Assembly (NCBI GenBank): GCA_027924025.1
Contig: AP026970.1
Span: forward strand, 2,936,501 to 3,000,500
Length of the DNA stretch: 64,000 nucleotides
Direction of reading: 5' to 3'
Source of the DNA: Comamonadaceae bacterium OS-4
Lineage (GTDB): Bacteria; Pseudomonadota; Gammaproteobacteria; Burkholderiales; Burkholderiaceae_C
Notes under the pieces: generated by a model
Database searches by the model: none
The model's input: only the letters and a program-made list of their open reading frames with translations
What the model was told of the DNA's origin: nothing
Made by a program: the position numbers and the translations under genes
Part shown: piece after piece, positions 18,140 through 28,900 of the stretch
How positions within the stretch are numbered: position 1 is the stretch's first letter
How the letters are laid out: every line of letters starts with the position of its first letter

Positions 18140-18466
18140 ATGAGCGACGCACAACAACGTATTGACGAACTGGTGAAATCCAACGACATCCTGCTTTTCA
18201 TGAAGGGCAACGCCAGCTTCCCGCAGTGCGGCTTTTCCGGCCGGGCCATCCAGATCCTCAAGGCCTGTGGCGTGGACACCAAAACTGTCAAGACCGTGAA
18301 CGTGCTGGAAGACGACGGCATTCGCCAAGGCATCAAGGAATACAGCAACTGGCCCACCATTCCCCAGCTCTACATCAAGGGCGAGTTCATCGGCGGCTCG
18401 GACATCATGATGGAAATGTACGAATCCGGCGAGCTGGTGCAAGTGCTGGGCACCCAAGCCGGCTGA
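18140..18466 (+). CDS. grxD: Monothiol glutaredoxin, Grx4 family
   Basis: A 108-aa glutaredoxin with the monothiol active site CGFS in FPQCGFSGRAIQIL (Cys near residue 30), which carries or transfers [2Fe-2S] clusters rather than reducing disulfides. The glutathione-binding motif WPTIPQLYIKGEFIGG is present. ATG at 18140 is the canonical start (MSDAQQRIDELV). In related genomes grxD commonly sits directly after prmC. Confidence 0.96.
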   Translation: MSDAQQRIDELVKSNDILLFMKGNASFPQCGFSGRAIQILKACGVDTKTVKTVNVLEDDGIRQGIKEYSNWPTIPQLYIKGEFIGGSDIMMEMYESGELVQVLGTQAG

Positions 18467-18537
18467 ATTCACCTGCGGACAGCCCGGCACCTTAGACCGG
18501 GCACTGCAGATTTATTGCGTGTTGCAGGGAGTCTGCC

Positions 18538-20412
18538 GTGTCTACCGCGTTCACCGACGAGATCGAAGACATCGAAATTCGCAGGCGTCGGGTTTTTCAA
18601 TTCGGGCTGCTGGTTTTCATTGCCTTCACCGGCACGGCGATCCAGTACAGCATGCAGTCCCGCTGGGACGTAGTGATCGCGCTCACTGTGGGTGCGGCCA
18701 TGATGCCTCCCTGCCAGTGGCTGAATTACCGGGGCCATCACGAAACCGCTGCAGGGCTGGTGCTGGGCACCGCGACCCTGTCCCTGTTCAGCATCATGTG
18801 GTTCAGCGATGGCTTGCGGGACTCATCGCTCCTAGGTTACCCGGTCATTCTGATCGGCGCAGGCCAGTTGCTCAAGCCACGGCACTTCTGGGCGCTGCTG
18901 GCCCTGATGCTGGCGTGTGTATTGGCCCTCGGTTTGGGCACGCTGCACGGCTGGCGAACCGGCGTCACTCCGGGCACCGATATGGACCGGCTCTCGGACA
19001 GCCTGTCGATATTGCTGGTGAACGGCTTTCTGATCTGGTTTCTGACCTATGACATGCAAAACGCATTGGTGCGCCTGCGCTCCCAGATTGCGCGGTTCCA
19101 TGCCTCAGAAAAAAACCTCACCTACCTTGCGCAGCATGACGGGCTGACACGTTTGCCTAACCGCTTGTTAGGCAATGCCCTGCTGACCGACGCCATGCGG
19201 CAAGCCGCACTGAACGGCACCCATGTCGCCTTGCTCTTTGTGGATCTGGACAACTTCAAGGATGTGAATGACTCGGCGGGTCATTCGGCGGGCGATGATT
19301 TCCTGGTTCAGGTCGCCCAGCGCCTGCGTGAGACGGTGCGGCAGAGTGACGTGGTGTGCCGCCAGGGCGGAGACGAGTTTCTGATCGGCCTGACCGAACT
19401 CACCAGCGCCGACGATATCGCGCTGGTGAGCGAACAAGTGCTCCACAAAATGCAAGCCCCCTTTCGCCTGCGGGGCGAAGAGGTGCTGGCATCGTGCTCG
19501 ATAGGTGTGGCGATTTACCCCGCCCAAGGCACTACCTTTGACGAGTTGCTGCGCCATGCGGATCTCGCCATGTACGAGGCCAAGAAAGCGGGCCGAAACA
19601 CCTACCGGATCTTCAGCGAAGACATTCGCAGCAGCATCACGGAAAGCCTTCACCTGATCTCCAGCTTGCGCCAAGCGGTCGCGCAAGAAGAATTCGTGTT
19701 GCACTACCAGCCGGTGCTGGACCTACGCACCGGCGCGCTCATCGGAGCAGAGGCATTGGTCCGCTGGCAAAACCCCAAGCTGGGGATGGTGTCGCCGGGA
19801 CTATTCATTGCCTTGGCAGAAAAGTCCGGCCTGATTGTGGATATCGGCCAGTGGGTGCTCAACGAGGCCTGCCGCCAGATGCAGGCCTGGCGAACCATGG
19901 GCGCAGGCCCGCTGTTCGTGTCGGTCAACCTCTCACCGGTGCAATTCAGTCGCGGCAATATTGAAGCAGTGATTGCCCACGCCCTGCAGACCACCGGTCT
20001 GGACCCTGGCCAGTTGGAGCTTGAAGTCACCGAATCCACCCTGATTGCCGACACCGAGAAGTTCATTGCGACCCTCTCGCGGATTCAGGCCTCGGGGATC
20101 CGGCTGGCGATTGATGACTTTGGCACAGGCTATTCAAACCTGTCGTATCTGCAGCGGTTTCCGGTGCACAAGCTCAAAATCGACCAGTCCTTTGTTCGCC
20201 GCTTGCTGCAAGGCGAAAAAGACGTCGCCATGGTCAGCGCCATCATCCACTTGGCTGACAGCCTGGGACTCAAGGTCACCGCAGAGGGGGTTGAAAACGA
20301 AGCGACCTCCGAGGCCCTGCGTGGCATGGGCTGCGACCAGGGGCAAGGCTACTTGTATGCGAGGCCCATGCCCGCCGATGACTTTGAGGGCTATTGGCGC
20401 GCTCGGGCCTAA
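18538..20412 (+). CDS. Membrane-anchored GGDEF-EAL cyclic-di-GMP protein
   Basis: A 624-aa c-di-GMP enzyme. About five hydrophobic helices fill residues 15-165, a possible membrane sensor I cannot name. The GGDEF domain follows (RQGGDEFLIGL, preceded by DLDNFKDVNDSAGHSAGDDF, with signature intact) and then the EAL domain (IGAEALVRWQNPKLG, DDFGTGYSNLSYLQRFPVHKLKID, ENEATSEALRGMGCDQGQGY), also with its main metal residues. It could make or break c-di-GMP. GTG start at 18538 after CAGGGAG. It ends tail-to-tail (4-bp overlap) with the lytic transglycosylase gene. Confidence 0.93.
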   Translation: MSTAFTDEIEDIEIRRRRVFQFGLLVFIAFTGTAIQYSMQSRWDVVIALTVGAAMMPPCQWLNYRGHHETAAGLVLGTATLSLFSIMWFSDGLRDSSLLGYPVILIGAGQLLKPRHFWALLALMLACVLALGLGTLHGWRTGVTPGTDMDRLSDSLSILLVNGFLIWFLTYDMQNALVRLRSQIARFHASEKNLTYLAQHDGLTRLPNRLLGNALLTDAMRQAALNGTHVALLFVDLDNFKDVNDSAGHSAGDDFLVQVAQRLRETVRQSDVVCRQGGDEFLIGLTELTSADDIALVSEQVLHKMQAPFRLRGEEVLASCSIGVAIYPAQGTTFDELLRHADLAMYEAKKAGRNTYRIFSEDIRSSITESLHLISSLRQAVAQEEFVLHYQPVLDLRTGALIGAEALVRWQNPKLGMVSPGLFIALAEKSGLIVDIGQWVLNEACRQMQAWRTMGAGPLFVSVNLSPVQFSRGNIEAVIAHALQTTGLDPGQLELEVTESTLIADTEKFIATLSRIQASGIRLAIDDFGTGYSNLSYLQRFPVHKLKIDQSFVRRLLQGEKDVAMVSAIIHLADSLGLKVTAEGVENEATSEALRGMGCDQGQGYLYARPMPADDFEGYWRARA

Positions 20413-21053
20413 CCAGCCCAGTCCCAGAGGCGCTTGTTCGCCATGACGGCATTGGGATAAGGCGCCTTGCCACGCGAGCCGTTGTAGCGCCCCAAAGCCA
20501 AAAACATATCACCCCGCTCGCGCTCCAGGTAATGGCGCAAGATTACACAGCCAAAACGTAGGTTGGTTTGCATGTGAAATAGTTTGCCCGCGTCGCCGTC
20601 GCCGAGCACCCGCGTCCAGAACGGCATCACTTGCATATACCCGCGAGCCCCCACGCTACTCACAGCAAACTTGCGGAAGTTGCTCTCCACCTGAATCAGG
20701 CCCATTACCAGCGACACATCCAGACCTGCGCGCTTGCTCTCGTACCAGACGGTCTGCAAGAACTCCCGCCGTACATCCCACTCTGGCTTTTTCTTTTTGA
20801 GTCGCTCGCTCATGGCACCCAGCCAGCGCAAGTAATTCAAGCGCGACTCAGTGTCCTGGAACTCAGGAATCGGCGGTGCCGAGTTGGAGATGGCAGACGA
20901 CAGCGCAGTGCGCACCGAGTCCACCAAGGGCTCTTCCAGTTGCTTGCCTGCCCAAGCCTTCTGCTGCGAGAACGATAGCAAGCCGCCTAATAAAAATAAG
21001 CGCTGCAGCCCGATCCGGCGGGTAACGCCGGATGTGGCTACCGGTCTATTCAT
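20409..21053 (-). CDS. Lytic transglycosylase, SLT domain
   Basis: A 214-aa exported muramidase-type enzyme that cleaves peptidoglycan with 1,6-anhydro product formation. It has an N-terminal signal peptide ([22 protein letters not shown]), then the goose-lysozyme-like SLT domain with catalytic Glu in [19 protein letters not shown] and GYMQVMP, ending in [18 protein letters not shown]. Its start overlaps the proS stop by 4 bases (ATGA), so it is co-transcribed with proS. Confidence 0.92.
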   Translation of the reverse strand: MNRPVATSGVTRRIGLQRLFLLGGLLSFSQQKAWAGKQLEEPLVDSVRTALSSAISNSAPPIPEFQDTESRLNYLRWLGAMSERLKKKKPEWDVRREFLQTVWYESKRAGLDVSLVMGLIQVESNFRKFAVSSVGARGYMQVMPFWTRVLGDGDAGKLFHMQTNLRFGCVILRHYLERERGDMFLALGRYNGSRGKAPYPNAVMANKRLWDWAG

Positions 21054-22792
21054 GCCCTCAACTTGCCCAGCAACAGCGCAGCAATGTCGGCGACCGCCAC
21101 GCTGGTGGCCGCGCTTTCGCGGCGGTGCTGGTACTCGACCACACCCTCTTTCAAACCGCGATCACCAATGTTCACACGGTGGGGCACACCAATCAGCTCC
21201 CAGTCTGCAAACATGGCGCCGGGGCGCTCGTTGCGATCATCCAGAATCACGTCCACACCCGCAGCCAACAGCTCTTCGTAGAGCTTGTCAGCGGCTGCCT
21301 TGACGTCGGGAAAACGGTCCGGGTTGATCGGGCACAGCACCACCGTAAAAGGTGCCAGTGCGTCGGGCCAGATGATGCCCTTGTCATCGTGGTTCTGCTC
21401 AACTGCCGCGGCAGGCAGGCGGGTGATCCCGATGCCGTAGCAACCCATTTCCATGAACTGGGGCTTGCCGTTCACATCCAGGAAGGTCGCATTCATCGCC
21501 TTGCTGTACTTGGTACCCAAGTAAAACACGTGGCCGACTTCGATGCCGCGCTCAATCGCCAGCACCCCTTTGCCATCGGGAGAGGCATCGCCCTCCACCA
21601 CATTGCGCAAATCGGCCACCACATCCGGCTCGGGGATATCGCGCCCCCAGTTCACACCGGTCAAGTGGAAATCAACTTCGTTGGCGCCGCAAATCATGTC
21701 GGCCATGAATGCCACTTCGCGGTCTGCCACCACCTTCAGAGGCTTCTTGAGACCAACCGGGCCAAGGTAGCCCGGCTCGCAACCGAAGTGCTCGTCAATC
21801 TCGGCCAGCGTGGCAAAGCGGAAGTCTGCCAAGCCAGGAATCTTGCCGACCTTGACTTCGTTCATGCTGCGGTCGCCACGCATCAACAGCAACCATACGA
21901 CCGACTTCACGATCTCGCCTTTGTCGTTGAAGACATCGGTGGCCACCACCAAAGACTTCAAGGTATTTTCCAAAGGCAACGTCAGGTATTCAGCAACATC
22001 GGCGCAGGTGCTCTTGCCGGGAGTCGCCACTTTGGCGATGGTTTGCAATGCTGCGACACGCGGACCCGCGGGCGCCAACGACTCTGCTTTCTCCATATTC
22101 GCCGCGTATTCACTGGTCGGGCAATACACGATCGCGTCTTCACCGGTAGCTGCGATCACCTGAAACTCTTCGCTCAAATCCCCACCGATGGCGCCGCTGT
22201 CTGCCGCAACTGCGCGGTACGTCAGCCCGAAGCGGTCGAAAATGCGGCGATAGGCCTTGGCCATGACTTGGTAGCTGGCCTTGGCAGAGTCCTGGTCGCG
22301 GTCAAAGCTGTACGCGTCCTTCATGATGAATTCACGGCCACGCATCAGGCCGAAGCGGGGGCGGCGCTCGTCGCGGAACTTGGTCTGGATCTGGTACAGG
22401 TTTTTGGGCAGCTGCTTGTAGCTCTTGATTTCCTGGCGGGCGATGTCGGTCACCACCTCTTCGCTGGTGGGCTGCACTACGTAGTCGCGGTCGTGGCGGT
22501 CCTTGATGCGCAGCAGCTCGGGGCCCATCTTGTCAAAGCGGCCGGTCTCTTGCCACAGCTCCGCAGGCTGGACAACGGGCATCGTCAATTCGACGGCGCC
22601 AGCCCGGTTCATTTCTTCACGAACGATGGCTTCCACCTTGCGGATCACCCGCAAGCCCATAGGCATGTAGTTGTAAATGCCAGCACCCAGCTTTTTGATC
22701 ATGCCCGCACGCATCATGAGCTTGTGGCTCACCACTTCGGCATCGGTGGGTGCTTCTTTGAGGGTGGAAATCAGAAATTGGGAGGCTTTCAT
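21050..22792 (-). CDS. proS: Prolyl-tRNA synthetase
   Basis: Class II aminoacyl-tRNA synthetase (580 aa) of the bacterial type with a large editing insertion. Motif 1 lies in the N-terminal [20 protein letters not shown] region, motif 2 near [25 protein letters not shown], the INS editing domain in the middle (removes mischarged Ala-tRNA(Pro)), motif 3 at [10 protein letters not shown], and the anticodon-binding domain is C-terminal. Divergent from rppH. Confidence 0.97.
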   Translation of the reverse strand: MKASQFLISTLKEAPTDAEVVSHKLMMRAGMIKKLGAGIYNYMPMGLRVIRKVEAIVREEMNRAGAVELTMPVVQPAELWQETGRFDKMGPELLRIKDRHDRDYVVQPTSEEVVTDIARQEIKSYKQLPKNLYQIQTKFRDERRPRFGLMRGREFIMKDAYSFDRDQDSAKASYQVMAKAYRRIFDRFGLTYRAVAADSGAIGGDLSEEFQVIAATGEDAIVYCPTSEYAANMEKAESLAPAGPRVAALQTIAKVATPGKSTCADVAEYLTLPLENTLKSLVVATDVFNDKGEIVKSVVWLLLMRGDRSMNEVKVGKIPGLADFRFATLAEIDEHFGCEPGYLGPVGLKKPLKVVADREVAFMADMICGANEVDFHLTGVNWGRDIPEPDVVADLRNVVEGDASPDGKGVLAIERGIEVGHVFYLGTKYSKAMNATFLDVNGKPQFMEMGCYGIGITRLPAAAVEQNHDDKGIIWPDALAPFTVVLCPINPDRFPDVKAAADKLYEELLAAGVDVILDDRNERPGAMFADWELIGVPHRVNIGDRGLKEGVVEYQHRRESAATSVAVADIAALLLGKLRA

Positions 22793-22883
22793 GGGTCGCT
22801 CGGTGAACTACAGGGAGCTTCAGACCTTGATGCACCGCATTCGCTGTGCATAATGAATGAAGTTTAAAAATTGGGGTTTGATT

Positions 22884-23510
22884 ATGCTTGACCGGGACGG
22901 ATTTCGGCCCAATGTCGGCATCGTCCTGCTCAACCAGAAAAATCAGGTATTTTGGGGCAAACGCATACGCACACACTCGTGGCAGTTCCCGCAGGGTGGC
23001 ATTGACCGGGGGGAAACTCCCGAGCAGGCCATGTTCCGGGAGTTGCATGAAGAGGTGGGCCTCCAACCGGAGCATGTGAGCATTGTTGCCCGTACCCGCG
23101 ACTGGTTGCGCTACGAGGTGCCGGACCGATTTGTCCGCAGAGATGCTCGCGGACATTACAAAGGGCAAAAGCAGATCTGGTTTCTTCTGCAGCTGGTGGG
23201 CCACGACTGGGATTTGAACCTGCGTGCCACTGACCACCCGGAGTTCGATGCCTGGCGGTGGAACGACTATTGGGTCCCGCTGGACGCCGTGGTGGAATTC
23301 AAACGGGGCGTCTATGAAATGGCGCTGACCGAGTTGTCTCGCTACTTGCCGCGTCATGAGAGTCGCAACCGCTATCTGCGGCATGGCGGCAACCGCACGC
23401 GTGATGCAGACAGCGGTTTCGACCGGCTGCAGCCCAACCATATGGAATTGCCACCGGGAGCGTCTTTCGAGCCGGACCCGGGGACCAATGCACCCACACA
23501 CCATGATTAA
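22884..23510 (+). CDS. rppH: RNA pyrophosphohydrolase
   Basis: Removes pyrophosphate from 5'-triphosphorylated mRNA, starting RNase E decay. The 208-aa product starts [17 protein letters not shown], the canonical RppH start (ATG at 22884, not the in-frame ATG at 22857). The Nudix box is [20 protein letters not shown] followed by VGL. The C-terminal ~50 residues are a low-complexity extension longer than in E. coli. Its stop overlaps the next gene by 8 bp. Confidence 0.95.
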   Translation: MLDRDGFRPNVGIVLLNQKNQVFWGKRIRTHSWQFPQGGIDRGETPEQAMFRELHEEVGLQPEHVSIVARTRDWLRYEVPDRFVRRDARGHYKGQKQIWFLLQLVGHDWDLNLRATDHPEFDAWRWNDYWVPLDAVVEFKRGVYEMALTELSRYLPRHESRNRYLRHGGNRTRDADSGFDRLQPNHMELPPGASFEPDPGTNAPTHHD

Positions 23511-24024
23511 CTTGCGATCCGCCCTGGCCCTCCTGATTTTCGGAGGGTGCATGGGCTTTGCGGGTGCCCAGAACACGCTGGACAACCCTGACTGGACCGA
23601 GGAAAAAGAGCCCCCGGCTCCCGCGTTTTCCACGACCAAGGTGCTGCCGCTGGATATGCCCAGCTTTGTGACCGTCAAAGTCGGCATTGATCCGTCCACC
23701 ATCATGGTCGGGGGCGACGGCGTGGTGCGTTACGTGGCGGTCATGACCAACGCCACCGGAACCAGCAACGCGATGTACGAAGGTATCCGCTGCCTCACCG
23801 GCGAGGTCAAAACCTATGCCCGGGCAGGCTCATCCGGCAACTGGTCTGTGGTGAGCACCCCGGTTTGGCGGGATGTGATGGGCAACCTGCCATCCCCCCA
23901 CGCCCGCGTTTTTGCCCGCCAAGCTGCGTGCGACTCGCGGGTCGCGGGCAGCAAAGCCGAGATTCTCAATGCGTTGAAATTCGGAAAAAACTCGCCGAAC
24001 TACCGGGCGCCCAGCGAGCAATAG
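23503..24024 (+). CDS. CNP1-like exported protein
   Basis: A 173-aa secreted protein with a signal peptide ([20 protein letters not shown]) and the CNP1-like family core ([25 protein letters not shown], then [16 protein letters not shown]). The family is found in Burkholderiales after rppH; its function is unknown. ATG at 23503 overlaps the rppH stop; an ATG at 23488 is an alternative. The Cys in GGCMG could hint at a lipoprotein, but the lipobox is poor. Confidence 0.82.
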   Translation: MINLRSALALLIFGGCMGFAGAQNTLDNPDWTEEKEPPAPAFSTTKVLPLDMPSFVTVKVGIDPSTIMVGGDGVVRYVAVMTNATGTSNAMYEGIRCLTGEVKTYARAGSSGNWSVVSTPVWRDVMGNLPSPHARVFARQAACDSRVAGSKAEILNALKFGKNSPNYRAPSEQ

Positions 24025-24042
24025 TCACAGCGCCGGCGAGCC

Positions 24043-24060
24043 GGAGGCAGACTTGCCTCC
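24043..24060. terminator. Hairpin between convergent CNP1-like gene and proB
   Basis: GGAGGCA and TGCCTCC (7 bp perfect) around GACT, wedged between the two stops. No T-run, so its strength as an intrinsic terminator is doubtful. Confidence 0.45.
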
Positions 24061-25197
24061 TTAGCGGGTGAGTACCAGGTTATCGCGGTGGAGCATTTCC
24101 GGCTCTGCTGCGTAACCGAGCAGGCGCTCAAACTCTGCAGAAGGCTTGCGGCACAGCAGGCGGGCTTCGGCGCTGGCGTAGTTGGCCAAGCCACGGGCGA
24201 TCTCGAGGCCAGTTTCGTCGCGCACAGCGATCACATCACCACGCGAAAACTCGCCTTCGACCTGCAGCATGCCAATAGGCAGCAGGCTCTTGCCCTCATC
24301 CCGCACTTTGGCAGCTGCACCCGCATCCACCACCACGGCGCCGCGCATTTGCAGATGGTCAGCCATCCACTGCTTGCGGGCCTGATTCTTTTGGGTCTGG
24401 GCTATTAGTAAGGTGCCAATCGCATCGCCCTGCGTCAGGCGGATCAAGGCATCCGGCTCACGCCCCCAGGCAATAACGGTCGATGCGCCAGAACCAGCGG
24501 CCCGCTTGGCCGCCAAAATCTTGGTCAGCATTCCGCCACGGCCAATGCTGCTCCCGGCGCCACCTGCCATCAACTCCAAGGCCGGGTCGCCTGCCTTTGC
24601 TTCGCTCACAAAAGTGGCGGCAGGGTCTTTGCGGGGATCCGCGGTAAACAGGCCTTTTTGGTCGGTGAGGATGACCAAGGCGTCCGCTTCCACCAAATTG
24701 GCCACCAAGGCCCCCAAGGTGTCGTTATCGCCAAACTTGATCTCATCGTTCACGACCGTGTCGTTCTCATTGATCACCGGCACAACACCCAGCTTTAACA
24801 AGGTCAGCAAGGTCGAGCGGGCATTCAAGTAGCGCTCCCGGTCGGCAAGGTCGGCATGGGTCAACAACACCTGGGCGCTGCCCAAGTCGTTGGCGCGCAG
24901 CTTGGTCTCATACATCTGAGCCAAGCCCATCTGACCCACGGCCGCAGCCGCTTGCAGCTCCTGCACCGCTTTCGGCCGAGTCGCCCAGCCCAAACGCTTC
25001 ATGCCTTCGGCAATGGCACCGCTCGACACCATGATGACCTCACGGCCATCACGAATCAAATGCGCCAACTGGCGGCACCACTCACCAATAGCCTGCTCAT
25101 CCAAACCGCGGCCATCGTTGGTGACCAGACTGGAGCCGACTTTGACCACCACACGGCGTGCATCACGCAGAACAGATGAGCTGAATTGTTGGTTCAT
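24061..25197 (-). CDS. proB: Glutamate 5-kinase
   Basis: First step of proline synthesis: ATP-dependent phosphorylation of glutamate, feedback-inhibited by proline. The 378-aa product has an amino-acid-kinase domain ([61 protein letters not shown]) and a C-terminal PUA domain. Downstream partner of obgE in the usual rplU-rpmA-obgE-proB order; a dispersed-repeat copy lies in the obgE-proB gap. Confidence 0.96.
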   Translation of the reverse strand: MNQQFSSSVLRDARRVVVKVGSSLVTNDGRGLDEQAIGEWCRQLAHLIRDGREVIMVSSGAIAEGMKRLGWATRPKAVQELQAAAAVGQMGLAQMYETKLRANDLGSAQVLLTHADLADRERYLNARSTLLTLLKLGVVPVINENDTVVNDEIKFGDNDTLGALVANLVEADALVILTDQKGLFTADPRKDPAATFVSEAKAGDPALELMAGGAGSSIGRGGMLTKILAAKRAAGSGASTVIAWGREPDALIRLTQGDAIGTLLIAQTQKNQARKQWMADHLQMRGAVVVDAGAAAKVRDEGKSLLPIGMLQVEGEFSRGDVIAVRDETGLEIARGLANYASAEARLLCRKPSAEFERLLGYAAEPEMLHRDNLVLTR

Positions 25198-25204
25198 TAA
25201 TGCC

Positions 25205-25253
25205 TGTAGCCCTAGTCAAATATGCGTGAGCAGCTATAAAAAACGTAGCAATA
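25205..25253 (+). repeat. Dispersed repeat, diverged copy (obgE-proB spacer)
   Basis: GCCCTAGTC, ATATGCGTGAGCAGCTATAA and CGTAGCAATAA follow the order and spacing of copies 1 and 2. It fills most of the 79-bp gap upstream of proB. Confidence 0.55.
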
Positions 25254-25276
25254 ACCAAAGGATCCGAGGATCAGGT

Positions 25277-26380
<1,104 letters not shown>

Positions 26381-26391
26381 TTAGAAATGAA

Positions 26392-26418
26392 AAACCCCGC
26401 GCGGAAGGCGCAGGGTTT
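26392..26418 (-). terminator. Intrinsic terminator after rplU-rpmA
   Basis: Read on the minus strand: AAACCC and GGGTTT arms extended by GCGC/GCGC with one mismatch, a 5-nt loop and a following T-run. It lies between rpmA and obgE and would limit read-through from the ribosomal genes into obgE-proB. Confidence 0.7.
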
Positions 26419-26438
26419 CTCGGGGGAGCCAGTGCAGA

Positions 26439-26696
26439 TTACGCTGCAGTGATGCTCACTGTGTGCTTGTTCAACGCACCCTTGACCGCGAACGACACTT
26501 TGCCGTCCACCAGTGCAAACAGGGTGTGGTCCACGCCCATGCCGACGTTGTCGCCAGCGTGGAACTTGGTGCCGCGTTGACGCACGATGATGGAACCAGC
26601 GCTGATCAACTCACCGCCAAAAGCCTTCACACCGAGCATCTTTGGCTTGGAATCACGTCCGTTGCGCGTAGAGCCGCCGCCTTTTTTCTGTGCCAT
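26439..26696 (-). CDS. rpmA: 50S ribosomal protein L27
   Basis: An 85-aa ribosomal protein whose N-terminal tail reaches the peptidyl-transferase centre. The start [16 protein letters not shown] and the motif [15 protein letters not shown] are diagnostic. Eleven bases downstream of rplU, in the same transcript. Confidence 0.98.
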   Translation of the reverse strand: MAQKKGGGSTRNGRDSKPKMLGVKAFGGELISAGSIIVRQRGTKFHAGDNVGMGVDHTLFALVDGKVSFAVKGALNKHTVSITAA

Positions 26697-26707
26697 GACC
26701 TATTCCT

Positions 26708-27019
26708 TTAAGCCTTGATCGCGCCGATTTGCAGTTCGGTGAACTGCTGACGGTGACCTTGACGTTTCTGGTAGTGCTTACGACGACGCATCTTGAAGAT
26801 ACGCACTTTGTCGTGCTTTCCGTGGGAAATTACTGTGACCGTAACGGTCGCACCGGACACCAAGGGTGTGCCGACTTTCAGTTCAGCGCCGTTTCCGACT
26901 GCCAGAACCTGGTCGATCACGATCTCTTGGCCTACGTCCGCAGCAATCTGTTCTACTTTAATTTTTTCGCCAGCAGCAACACGATATTGCTTGCCGCCGG
27001 TTTTTATGACCGCGTACAT
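26708..27019 (-). CDS. rplU: 50S ribosomal protein L21
   Basis: A 103-aa ribosomal protein binding 23S r[23 protein letters not shown] at the N-terminus and [20 protein letters not shown] at the C-terminus are diagnostic. ATG at 27019 is used rather than an upstream in-frame start at 27109, which would cover the promoter. Confidence 0.98.
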   Translation of the reverse strand: MYAVIKTGGKQYRVAAGEKIKVEQIAADVGQEIVIDQVLAVGNGAELKVGTPLVSGATVTVTVISHGKHDKVRIFKMRRRKHYQKRQGHRQQFTELQIGAIKA

Positions 27020-27071
27020 GTTGACCTCTTCGACTAGGAAATTCTGCAAATGAATTTTTACAGAGCCTAGG

Positions 27072-27099
27072 AGTATAACATTTCCCTGTAATTCGTCAA
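27072..27099 (-). promoter_or_regulatory. rplU promoter, sigma70-type
   Basis: On the minus strand TTGACG, a 16-bp spacer and TATACT, with the -10 ending 53 bp before the rplU ATG. Good match to the housekeeping consensus. Confidence 0.65.
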
Positions 27100-27141
27100 A
27101 GCAGCCCAAGACCGCGCAGAGCAGGCCCTATCGGGCGTCCC

Positions 27142-27147
27142 TATAAT
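27142..27147 (+). promoter_or_regulatory. Candidate ispB -10 element
   Basis: A perfect TATAAT hexamer lies 27 bp before the ispB start. No clear -35 at standard spacing, so tentative. Confidence 0.4.
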
Positions 27148-27173
27148 CCATCAAAACAAACCGGTCTAACGCC

Positions 27174-28157
27174 TTGCAAGTCTCTACTCCTGCTTCTTCG
27201 ACGGGGCTCTCCATCGTCGAACCCGACATGCGCGAAGTTGACGGGGTCATCGCTCACAGATTGGACTCCGGCGTACCCCTGGTGGGCAGCGTATCCCAGT
27301 ACATCATTTCTGCCGGTGGCAAGCGCCTGCGCCCCGCCTTGCTGCTGCTGTGCTGCGGAGCCTTGGGATACACCGGCACCCAGCGCTTCAACATGGCGGC
27401 TGTGGTCGAATTCATTCACACCGCTACTTTGCTACACGACGACGTGGTGGACGAATCCGAGCTGCGCCGTGGTGCCCCCACCGCCAACGCCCGGTTCGGC
27501 AACCCGGCCAGCGTACTGGTAGGCGACTTCTTGTACTCGCGCGCTTTCCAGATGATGGTCGAGGCCCAAAGCATGCGCATCATGCAAGTGCTGGCCGATG
27601 CCACCAACATCATTTCTGAAGGCGAAGTGATGCAGTTGATGAACATGCACAACGCCGCGCTCGATGAAGCCGGCTACCTGCAAGTCATCCGCTCCAAAAC
27701 TGCCAAACTTTTCGAGGCCAGCGCACGCGTGGGCGCCATACTGTCGGGTGCAACACCCGCACAGGAAGAGGCTTGCGCCGAATACGGACAGGCCATGGGC
27801 ACTGCGTTTCAAGTGATTGACGATGTGCTCGACTACGCGGGCGATGCCGCCGTCATGGGCAAAAACCTTGGCGACGATTTGCGTGAAGGCAAAACCACCC
27901 TCCCCTTGATTGCCGCCATGCAGCGTGGCACCGACGCAGAGCGCGCCACCATCCAAACCGCGATTGAAACTGGCGACATCAACATGCTGGACGCCGTGGT
28001 GGCCATCGTGCACAAAACCGGCGCTCTCGATGTTGCCAAGGCCTCTGCCCGCAGCGAGGCGGAGCGCGCCATTGCAGCAGCCAAACAATTGCCAGCCAAT
28101 GCGTATTCCGCTTGCCTGGTCAGCCTTGCCAGCCAACTGCTGGAGCGCAACCACTGA
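27174..28157 (+). CDS. ispB: Octaprenyl (polyprenyl) diphosphate synthase
   Basis: Trans-prenyltransferase (327 aa) making the ubiquinone side chain from IPP and an allylic diphosphate. The first Asp-rich motif is DDVVDESELRRG, the second DDVLDYAGD, with GGKRLRPALLLL upstream. A TTG start at 27174 fits the usual N-terminal length; an ATG at 27228 is a shorter option. Divergent from rplU, as in many proteobacteria, and followed by a strong terminator. Confidence 0.94.
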   Translation: MQVSTPASSTGLSIVEPDMREVDGVIAHRLDSGVPLVGSVSQYIISAGGKRLRPALLLLCCGALGYTGTQRFNMAAVVEFIHTATLLHDDVVDESELRRGAPTANARFGNPASVLVGDFLYSRAFQMMVEAQSMRIMQVLADATNIISEGEVMQLMNMHNAALDEAGYLQVIRSKTAKLFEASARVGAILSGATPAQEEACAEYGQAMGTAFQVIDDVLDYAGDAAVMGKNLGDDLREGKTTLPLIAAMQRGTDAERATIQTAIETGDINMLDAVVAIVHKTGALDVAKASARSEAERAIAAAKQLPANAYSACLVSLASQLLERNH

Positions 28158-28183
28158 GCTGCGCTCAACCCACCCACCATGTA

Positions 28184-28213
28184 AAAAGGGCCTGTCAATC
28201 GACAGGCCCTTTT
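28184..28213. terminator. Bidirectional intrinsic terminator after ispB and the PEP-CTERM gene
   Basis: Perfect 13-bp stem (AAAAGGGCCTGTC / GACAGGCCCTTTT) with an AATC loop and T-runs on both strands, placed between the two convergent genes. Confidence 0.9.
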
Positions 28214-28233
28214 GCATGAAGCGAGCGTACTGA

Positions 28234-28746
28234 TTAAGCAGCTTGCTTGCGGCGGCGGGCGATAGCACCCATCACGCCCAGACCGGCCAACAACATGGCG
28301 TAGGTTTCTGGCTCAGGTACAGGAGCTGCAGTCAAGGCAACACCGTAAGTACCACCGTTGATGCCAGTCGCAACGCCTGTGATGTCGATGTGGTAGTTGC
28401 CAGCAGCAGGCAGGTTGAAGGTGTAACCGGTGCCATTGCCAGCAAACGAGCCGTAGTTGACGCTGCCGTTAGGGTGGCTGTTGTTCCACAGGTTCACGGT
28501 CAAATTGGCGATATCCAAAAAGGTCAACGATGCAAAAGACAGCTTCAGGCTCGTCGCAGCGCCAGTCAGGTTCGAAGGAGCTGCGATAGAGAAGTTGATG
28601 GTGTCTTGAAAGGAGCCTACTGTATGGATGAACGATTGTGAAGTCGTTCCGATCACGCCAGCGTTAAAGGTGGTAGCTTGTGCGGAGCCAGCTGCCAAGG
28701 CGGACACAGCAATGGCCAAAGCCACGCTAGTTTTTGTGAAGTTCAT
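28234..28746 (-). CDS. PEP-CTERM sorting-signal protein (FxDxF type)
   Basis: A 170-aa exported protein with an N-terminal signal peptide (TSVALAIAVSALAAGSAQA) and a textbook C-terminal PEP-CTERM signal: VPEPETYAMLLAGLGVMG followed by the basic stop ARRRK. The early GSFQDTINFSI motif matches the FxDxF family. It is expected to be cut and surface-sorted by an exosortase, presumably XrtB encoded at 39.3 kb. ATG at 28746 is chosen because the signal peptide starts there. An exact 21-bp element upstream is shared with the epsA promoter region. Low-complexity Thr/Gly/Asn content suits a matrix protein. Confidence 0.9.
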   Translation of the reverse strand: MNFTKTSVALAIAVSALAAGSAQATTFNAGVIGTTSQSFIHTVGSFQDTINFSIAAPSNLTGAATSLKLSFASLTFLDIANLTVNLWNNSHPNGSVNYGSFAGNGTGYTFNLPAAGNYHIDITGVATGINGGTYGVALTAAPVPEPETYAMLLAGLGVMGAIARRRKQAA

Positions 28747-28900
28747 GTTTATCCCTGTAATGTTGATTGCGACAGCGACAGAATTTGCCGCTGCTCGCAA
28801 GCCCATTATCAAAAACATCCGCCAATCAATCGATAGTCCAATCCGACTACAAGTTGGTCAAAAGCGTGAAAAAAGTCACACTTTTTGACCCTCAGCAGCA
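28747..28900. other. Spacer between manC and the PEP-CTERM gene
   Basis: AT-richer, about 150 bp. Besides the 21-bp dyad (listed separately) it has, on the minus strand, TTGACC-N17-GACTAT as a weak sigma70-type candidate and TGG-N8-TTG at 28826-28840, a degenerate sigma54-like spacing lacking the invariant GC. Confidence 0.35.
28863..28883 (-). promoter_or_regulatory. CRP/FNR-like dyad, copy upstream of the PEP-CTERM gene
   Basis: On the minus strand it contains TGTGA-N6-TCACG, one base from the CRP half-site pair TGTGA-N6-TCACA. All 21 bases are identical to 31658-31678 in front of epsA. It lies 117 bp from the start codon. Confidence 0.65.

Noticed and set aside
21032-22867. Long open frame (611 codons) on the plus strand
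   Set aside because: Antisense shadow of proS; no recognisable motif.
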